Below are positions 59,301-64,000 of a stretch of DNA of 64,000 bases, piece by piece. Numbering within the stretch: the stretch's first letter is position 1; every line of letters begins with the position of its first letter. Location of the stretch: NCBI RefSeq assembly GCF_025165815.1, contig NZ_JAFFZE010000018.1:1-64000 (forward strand), in the 5' to 3' direction. Below the pieces are notes generated by a model. That model did not search any database. It worked only from the letters and a program-made list of their open reading frames with translations, and had not been told where the DNA came from. The stretch is from Actinophytocola gossypii. Lineage in GTDB: Bacteria > Actinomycetota > Actinomycetes > Mycobacteriales > Pseudonocardiaceae. A program made the translations under genes and the position numbers.

Positions 59301-62300
59301 ACGGCGCGGCCGGGTCGGCGACCACGGCGGCCAGTAGGGTGACCAGCCGGGAGCCTAGAGCGGCCACGGTCGAGGCGTCGAACAGGTCGGTCGCGTACTC
59401 CAGGCGGCACTCGACCCGCCCGCTCGCGGTGTGCTCGGCGAAGCTGAACACCAGGTCGAACTTCGCGGTGTGGCTGTCGAAGGCCACCGGCTCCGCGGTC
59501 AGGCCGGGCAGCTCCAACCACTCGGAACCGACGTTGTGGTAGCCGACCATCACCTGGAACAGCGGGTTGCGCGACAGCGAGCGCTCCGGGTTGAGCCGCT
59601 CCACCACCGCCTCGAACGGCACGTCCGCGTGCGAGAACGCGGCCAGGTCGACGTCCTTCACCGTCGCCACCAGCTCGGCGAACGACTCCGCGCCGGACAC
59701 GGGAGTGCGCAGCACCAGCGTGTTCACGAAGAACCCGACCAGCTCGTCCAGCGCGCCGTCCACCCGGCCGGCGATCGGCGCCCCGAGCGGAAGGTCCGCA
59801 CCCGCTCCGACCCGGTGCAGCAGCGCCGCGACCCCCGCGTGCAGCAGCATGAACATGCTCGCGCCGGTCTCGGCGGACAGGTCGCGCAGGCCCTCGCTCA
59901 CCTCGGGCGGCAGCGTGACCAGCTCCTCCGCGCCCCGGAAGGACGGGCGGGCCGGGCGCGGCCGGTCGGTCGGCAGGTCCAGCTCGCGGGGCGCGCCGTC
60001 GAGCACGCGCTGCCAGTGGTCCAGCTGCTGGCCCGCCAGGTCGCCGAGCAGGCGGCGTTGCCAGAGCGTGTAGTCGGCGTACTGCACGGGCAGCGGTGCC
60101 CAGTCCGGGGCGGCACCGGTGAGACGGGTCCGGTAGGCGGCCGCGAGGTCACGCAGGAACGGGCGGTCGGACCACTCGTCGGTGGTGATGTGGTGCAACA
60201 GGACCACGACCACGTGCTCCACCTCGGACACCCGGCCGACCGTGACCCGCAGCGGCAGCTCGGTGGCCAGGTCGAACGGGCGTTCCACCTCGGCCTGGAC
60301 GTCGAGGTCGGCGACGACCTCGACCGGGACCGCAGGGTCGGCCAGGACCCGCTGGTACGGCGTGCCGTCCCGGTCGACGAACACCGTCCGCAGGGCCTCG
60401 TGCCGGGCCACGACGTCGGCGAGCGCGGCGCGCCACGCGTCGAGGTCGAGCCGACCGCGCAGCCGGAACACCAGCGGGAAGTTGTAGGCCGCGCCCCCGC
60501 CCTCCAGCTGTTGGATGACCCAGAGCCGTTGCTGCGCATGGGACAGCGGCACCTCCGCCGGCCGCTCCACCGGGACCAGCGGCGGCCGGGACGCCGCCCC
60601 GGCCGCGTCGACCCGCGCGGCCAGTTCGGCGACGGTCGGCGCCTCGAACAGGTCCCGGATCGCCAGGTCGACGTCCAGGGCCGAGCGCGCCCGGCTGACC
60701 AGGCGGGTGGCGAGCAGCGAGTGCCCGCCCAGCTCGAAGAACCCGTCGTCCACCCCGACCGCCGGCACGCCGAGCACCTCGGCGAACAGCCAGCACAGCA
60801 CCTCCTCGGTGCGGGTGGACGCCGCCCGACCCCGGGCCGGGTCGAGTGACGGGGCCGGCAGCGCGCGCACGTCGAGCTTGCCGTTGACGGTCAGCGGCAG
60901 GTGGTCCACCGGCACGACCGCGGCCGGCACCATGTAGTCCGGCAGCCGTTCCCTCAGGTACTCGCGCAGGCCGTCCCCGCCGGGCACGACGTAGGCGACC
61001 AGCCGTTTGGAGGCACCCGCGTCGACCGCGACGACCGCGGCCTGGGTGACCTCGGGGTGCGCGGCCAGCACGGCCTCGACCTCGCCCAGCTCCACCCGGT
61101 AGCCGCGGATCTTCACCTGGTCGTCGGTGCGGCCGAGGAAGTCCAGGTTCCCGTCCGGCCGGCGCCGCACCAGGTCGCCGGTGCGGTACATGCGGTCGCC
61201 GGGCGTCCCGAACGGGTCGGCGACGAACCGGCCCGCGGTCAGCCCCGGCCGGTCGTGGTAGCCGCGGGCCAGGCCGATGCCGGCGATGTACAGCTCACCG
61301 GGCGCACCCGGCGGCACCGGGCGCAGCCGGGCGTCCAGCACGTAGCCCCGGGTGTTCCAGATCGGCCGGCCGACCGTGGGCGAGTCGGAGTCCTCAGTGG
61401 ACGCACCGAGGGTGTTGATGGTGTACTCGGTCGGCCCGTACAGGTTGTAGCCGTGGGTGCCGCGCGTGTCGCGGAGCCGCCGCCACACCGCCTCCGGCAC
61501 CGCCTCGCCGCCGAGCAGCACCAGCGGCGGCACGTGCCCTTCGAGCAGGCCCTCCTCGAACAGCAGCTGCGCGTACGTGGGCGTGACGTTGACGACGTCG
61601 ATCCGGTGTTCCGCGCAGTAGTCGACCAGCGCGGTCGCGTCCCGGCGCAGCTCCTCGTCGCAGACGTGCACCTCGTGGCCCTCGACGAGCCACAGCAGCT
61701 CCTCCCACGACATGTCGAACGCGAACGACACGGTGTGCGCGATCCGCAGCCGTCGCCCCGCGGCCGCGACCGTCGGCCCGAAGATCTCCGCGCGGTGGTT
61801 CAGCTGCATGTTCGTCAGCCCGCGGTACGGGGTGACCACGCCCTTCGGTCGCCCGGTCGACCCGGACGTGTAGATCACGTACGCCGGGTGGTCCAGGGAG
61901 AACCGCTCGGTGATCTCCCCACCCGGCAACGACTCCAGGTCGACCTCGTCCAGCCGCACCGCGTCCCCCGACAGCGCCGGGTCCACAGTGGACATTGACA
62001 GCAGGCACACCGGTGCGGTGTCGTCGACCATCAGCCGCAGCCGCTCCACCGGATGGTCCAGGTCCAGCGGCAGGTACGCCGCACCCGTGCGCAGCACCGC
62101 GAACAGTGCCACGACCATCTCGATCGACCGAGGCAACGCCAGCGCCACCACGGTCTCCGGCGCCGCGCCCCGAGTCAGCAGCAGCCGGGCCAGCCGGTTG
62201 ATCCGGGAGTCCAGCTCCGCGTAGGTCAGCCTGACGTCACCGAACACCAACGCGACCTCGTCCGGCGTGCGGGCGGCCTGCGCGGCCAGCATCTCGGCGA

Positions 62301-64000
62301 CGGTCGTCTCCGGCACCGGATGCCGGTTCGCCTCCCACTCGGCGGCCAGGAGAGCCTTTTCCGCCGGCAGCAACAGGTCCAGCTCGCCCACCCGCGCCGC
62401 CTGGTCCTCGACGAGCCGGTCGAGCAGCGCGGTGAAGCGGGTCAGGTAGCCGGCCGCGGTGTCGTCGTCGAACACGTCCGGGCGGTACTCCAGCTTGACC
62501 GTCAGGGTCTGGCCCGGCGTGACGACCAGGGTCAGCGGGTAGTGCGTGGCGTCCACGCCGGTCATCGCGGTGATGCCGTGCCGGTCGCGCAGCGCGGTGA
62601 ACGCGTCGGCGTCGACGAAGTTCTGCAGCACGTACAGCGTGTCGAACAGCACCGGGTGCCCGGCCAGCTGTTGCAGCTCACCCAGCCCGAGGTACTCGTG
62701 CGGCATCAGCGCGGTCCGCTGGTCGTGCACGCGCCGCACCAGCCCGGCGACCGTCTCGTGTGGATCGAGCGTGACCCGGACCGGAACCGTGTTGAGGAAC
62801 AACCCGATCGCACTGTCCACATCGGGCACCTCGGGCGGTCGTCCGGCGACCGTGCTGCCGAACACGACGTCGCCGCGCCCGGTCGTACCAGCCAGCACCA
62901 ACGCCCACGCCGCGTTGAGCAGCGCGTTCAGCGTCACCCCGGCGTGCCGGGCCGCGTCCCGCAGCCGGCCGGCGTCCAGCTCGGCCAGCTGGCGGCGCGG
63001 GATCACCGGCCGCATCGCCAGGTCCGCCCGGCCGACCAGGGTCGGCTCGGCGAGCCCGGCGAGCGGGGCCCGCCACGCCGCCCGCGCCGCATCGGTGTCC
63101 TGAGTGGACAGCCAGACGAGGTAGTCGCGGTACGAACCGGGTTCCGGCAGCCCGGTCGGGTCGCCGCCGCGGTCGTACAGGGACAGCAGCTGGTCCAGGA
63201 AGTGGCTCTGCGACCAGCCGTCCCACAGGATCAGGTGGTGGGTGGTGAGCAGCCGGTCACCGCCGTCGAGCCGGATCACGGTCATCCGGAACAGCGGCGG
63301 GGCCGCGAGGTCGAACCGCCGGGCACGGTCCGCGGCGGCGACCTCCTCGGCCCGGGTCGCCTGGTCCGGCTCGCCGGTCAGGTCCACGACCTCGACCGGC
63401 ACCTCGGGCGCGGCGGCCACGAACTGGACCGGCACCGGCACGCCGTCGCTGGTGAACCCCGCCCGCAGGCTCGGGTTGCGGGCCACCAGCGCCGCCGCCG
63501 CGGCCCGCAGCGCGTCGACGTCGAGCCGGTGGTCCAGGTCCAGCGCGCCCTGTGCGGTGTAGACGTCCAGTTCGGCGGTGTCGTAGCTGGCGTGGAAGAG
63601 CAGACCCTCCTGCAGCGGCGACAGCGGCCAGATGTCCTCGACCGGCTGCCCGGCCAGGGCGCGCACCCGCTCGACGGTGTCCCGGTCGAGCGGCACCAGC
63701 GACCCCAGCTCATCCAGCGCGGCCAGCCAGTGGTCGACGATCGCGTGCACGTCGGCGTCGTCGAGCCGCCCGCCATCCCACGTCCACGCGGCCCGCAGCC
63801 GAGGCCCGTCCGGGGTCTGCGCGCACAGCGCGTTCAGCTCCAGCAGGTGCGACATGCCGAGGTCGCCGTCCGGGGCGATCGCCAACCCCTCCGGCGCGGG
63901 CGCCCAGTCCTGGTCCTCGGCGGCGGGGAACCGGCCGAAGTAGTTGACCAGCACCTGCGCCCGCGACGCACCCGCGAGCAGCGGCGCGGTCTGCGCGTTC
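56365..64000 (-). CDS. Multimodular siderophore NRPS, 5' truncated by the window: E-C-A-T-C-A-T-C*
   Basis: About 2544 residues visible; the N-terminal part lies beyond the window. Order: end of an epimerisation domain (VNYFGRF); a C domain with intact HHLILWDG (~63217-63240); A1 (61705-61730 [19 protein letters not shown] 61420-61440) whose ten-residue code reads DMENLGLINK, described for N5-hydroxyornithine; T1 (GGHSL, ~60720); C2 with HHITTDE, Glu for Gly (~60171-60194); A2 (FDVAVFE 58615-58640; YGLTEATVN), code about DVFIIVAVNK, unassigned; T2 (GGHSM, ~57640); and a terminal C-like domain with HYAAVDE (~57166-57193), its catalytic His replaced by Tyr. No thioesterase. This matches the end of the erythrochelin assembly line, whose last C domain closes a diketopiperazine. 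With the formyltransferase, a foroxymithine-like product is the best guess. Confidence 0.93.
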   Translation of the reverse strand, partial: NAQTAPLLAGASRAQVLVNYFGRFPAAEDQDWAPAPEGLAIAPDGDLGMSHLLELNALCAQTPDGPRLRAAWTWDGGRLDDADVHAIVDHWLAALDELGSLVPLDRDTVERVRALAGQPVEDIWPLSPLQEGLLFHASYDTAELDVYTAQGALDLDHRLDVDALRAAAAALVARNPSLRAGFTSDGVPVPVQFVAAAPEVPVEVVDLTGEPDQATRAEEVAAADRARRFDLAAPPLFRMTVIRLDGGDRLLTTHHLILWDGWSQSHFLDQLLSLYDRGGDPTGLPEPGSYRDYLVWLSTQDTDAARAAWRAPLAGLAEPTLVGRADLAMRPVIPRRQLAELDAGRLRDAARHAGVTLNALLNAAWALVLAGTTGRGDVVFGSTVAGRPPEVPDVDSAIGLFLNTVPVRVTLDPHETVAGLVRRVHDQRTALMPHEYLGLGELQQLAGHPVLFDTLYVLQNFVDADAFTALRDRHGITAMTGVDATHYPLTLVVTPGQTLTVKLEYRPDVFDDDTAAGYLTRFTALLDRLVEDQAARVGELDLLLPAEKALLAAEWEANRHPVPETTVAEMLAAQAARTPDEVALVFGDVRLTYAELDSRINRLARLLLTRGAAPETVVALALPRSIEMVVALFAVLRTGAAYLPLDLDHPVERLRLMVDDTAPVCLLSMSTVDPALSGDAVRLDEVDLESLPGGEITERFSLDHPAYVIYTSGSTGRPKGVVTPYRGLTNMQLNHRAEIFGPTVAAAGRRLRIAHTVSFAFDMSWEELLWLVEGHEVHVCDEELRRDATALVDYCAEHRIDVVNVTPTYAQLLFEEGLLEGHVPPLVLLGGEAVPEAVWRRLRDTRGTHGYNLYGPTEYTINTLGASTEDSDSPTVGRPIWNTRGYVLDARLRPVPPGAPGELYIAGIGLARGYHDRPGLTAGRFVADPFGTPGDRMYRTGDLVRRRPDGNLDFLGRTDDQVKIRGYRVELGEVEAVLAAHPEVTQAAVVAVDAGASKRLVAYVVPGGDGLREYLRERLPDYMVPAAVVPVDHLPLTVNGKLDVRALPAPSLDPARGRAASTRTEEVLCWLFAEVLGVPAVGVDDGFFELGGHSLLATRLVSRARSALDVDLAIRDLFEAPTVAELAARVDAAGAASRPPLVPVERPAEVPLSHAQQRLWVIQQLEGGGAAYNFPLVFRLRGRLDLDAWRAALADVVARHEALRTVFVDRDGTPYQRVLADPAVPVEVVADLDVQAEVERPFDLATELPLRVTVGRVSEVEHVVVVLLHHITTDEWSDRPFLRDLAAAYRTRLTGAAPDWAPLPVQYADYTLWQRRLLGDLAGQQLDHWQRVLDGAPRELDLPTDRPRPARPSFRGAEELVTLPPEVSEGLRDLSAETGASMFMLLHAGVAALLHRVGAGADLPLGAPIAGRVDGALDELVGFFVNTLVLRTPVSGAESFAELVATVKDVDLAAFSHADVPFEAVVERLNPERSLSRNPLFQVMVGYHNVGSEWLELPGLTAEPVAFDSHTAKFDLVFSFAEHTASGRVECRLEYATDLFDASTVAALGSRLVTLLAAVVADPAAPLSAVDLRTAAERHDVVVGFNDTDRVVPELTMPELFARRVAAKPDAEGVVDGSLSWTYAELDARSNRIASLLLRHGIGPEDVVGVAVPRSAELVAAVLAVVKLGAAYLPLDLSHPADRIAYQLEDAGARLVLATEPVTGKIPETGVPRILLDTVPLDELEPSTPENGPFGLYSAAYVIYTSGSTGRPKGVVVPHDGIASLAATAVDRMRLREDSRVLQYASIGFDVAVFELTMALCVGGTLVLAPEEVRTAGRALSEFLERQRITHLILPPSLVSALPADCTLPAGATILVGTETVPPDLIGRWAGRLNVLAAYGLTEATVNSTLWQADPGWAGQVPIGVPDPNTRVYVLDETLRPVPPGVIGELYVAGRGLARGYLGRPAMTAGRFVANPFGPPGSRMYRTGDRARWRRDGVLDFYGRSDDQVKIRGFRVELGEIEATLARHPSVRQAAVVVDGARLVAYATGLVDPVELRAYLAEFLPEHMVPTTVVPLDGPLPLTPNGKLDRRALPAVDWSALTGSERPTTPEERRLAAVFAEVLDLPEVGVHDNFFALGGHSMAAMRLCARVRATFAVDLAIRDVFDAPTVATLAGRIAGAAAARPTLTPRVHDAPVPAAPVQRNQLAHTTPDHVFAIPLPDADLDALTAAIDDVVTRHEPLRTLVGTHLTPATPPRLVHDTPPSTPLDPAVEPPFRAHWLADTATLVLTMHYAAVDEWSVVPLFTDLAHAYESRRAGQPPQWTPLPVTYADYAAWSTDLLATDGDRRRAYWQARLADLPHLHLPTDREVDEVSDAADFAPLVIEEPLRRRLDEVASRTGTSLFMVLQAAFARLLTRHGAGTDLPIGTLVAGRTEESLTALVGCFANTVILRTDTSGDPSFPELLTRIRETTLDALDHQNVPLADLLPTPPQVMLIHHEKATLSVPGTAIPTGVTRADLTLSCYEPAGEGSVDCYLHYRTDLFTRTRIESLLTDLRTILTQAPEE

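Overview
This is one contiguous stretch of a very high-GC actinomycete chromosome, most plausibly Pseudonocardiaceae (a Saccharopolyspora, Amycolatopsis or Kibdelosporangium relative). Support: strong G/C bias at third codon positions, frequent GTG starts, many 4-base ATGA/GTGA overlaps, mycobacterial-type lipid genes (FadE23-, FadD17- and ChsH3-like), a SigD/ShbA-like sigma factor, F420-type enzymes, IdeR/DmdR-type iron boxes, and an erythrochelin/foroxymithine-like NRPS. The genus is inferred. No rRNA, tRNA, CRISPR array, prophage or insertion sequence was seen.

Layout. 1-5.3 kb: a YkcC/YkcB-like glycosyltransferase pair, convergent with a two-gene acyl-CoA dehydrogenase operon that has twin palindromes in its promoter. 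5.3-10.6 kb: a divergent catabolic locus (amidase and D-2-hydroxyacid dehydrogenase on one side; DUF3830, two Asp/Glu-racemase-fold enzymes and a GntR/FCD regulator on the other) around a clear promoter with an overlapping GntR-type operator. 10.6-17 kb: GAF-ANTAR protein, ECF sigma factor, methyltransferase, acyl-CoA-synthetase-like protein, DUF5302, Nudix, F420-type oxidoreductase. 17-21 kb: a four-gene iron-siderophore ABC importer behind an iron box. 21-32.6 kb: WS/DGAT acyltransferase, Ser/Thr kinase, a 1427-residue secreted subtilase, ChsH3-like hydratase, a domain-swapped RibD-like protein, cupin, SIS protein, TetR. 32.6-38.3 kb: an E. coli-type acetyl-CoA carboxylase operon with fused AccD-AccA, then a MarR/MFS divergent pair. 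38.3-47.4 kb: exported peptidases, a YtrA-type GntR/ABC operon, a Tat-exported TIM-barrel protein, a lipoprotein behind a CebR-type box, and a methyltransferase/GNAT operon preceded by a small leader ORF. 47.7-48.1 kb: a 41-bp tandem repeat. 48.1-51.7 kb: PaaX regulator, Ogt, and a DrrAB-like ABC exporter with its own HTH regulator. 51.7-64 kb: a crotonase, then the siderophore locus (siderophore-interacting protein, ornithine N5-monooxygenase, N-formyltransferase, MbtH and a multimodular NRPS running off the right edge).

How the genes work together. The monooxygenase and formyltransferase should supply N5-hydroxy- and N5-formyl-N5-hydroxy-ornithine to the NRPS. The visible NRPS part reads E-C-A(hOrn code)-T-C-A-T-C*, with no thioesterase and a degenerate last C domain. 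This matches the back half of an erythrochelin/foroxymithine-type assembly line ending in a diketopiperazine. The importer at 17-21 kb, under a similar iron box, is a candidate uptake system and the siderophore-interacting protein a candidate ferric reductase.

Most interesting non-canonical signals: the degenerate terminal C domain and unassigned A2 code; the DUF3830/double-racemase catabolic locus; the leader ORF with mutually exclusive hairpins before a GNAT gene; the 41-bp minisatellite; the CebR-type box on an orphan lipoprotein; the permuted RibD; and the twin palindromes before the fadE pair.
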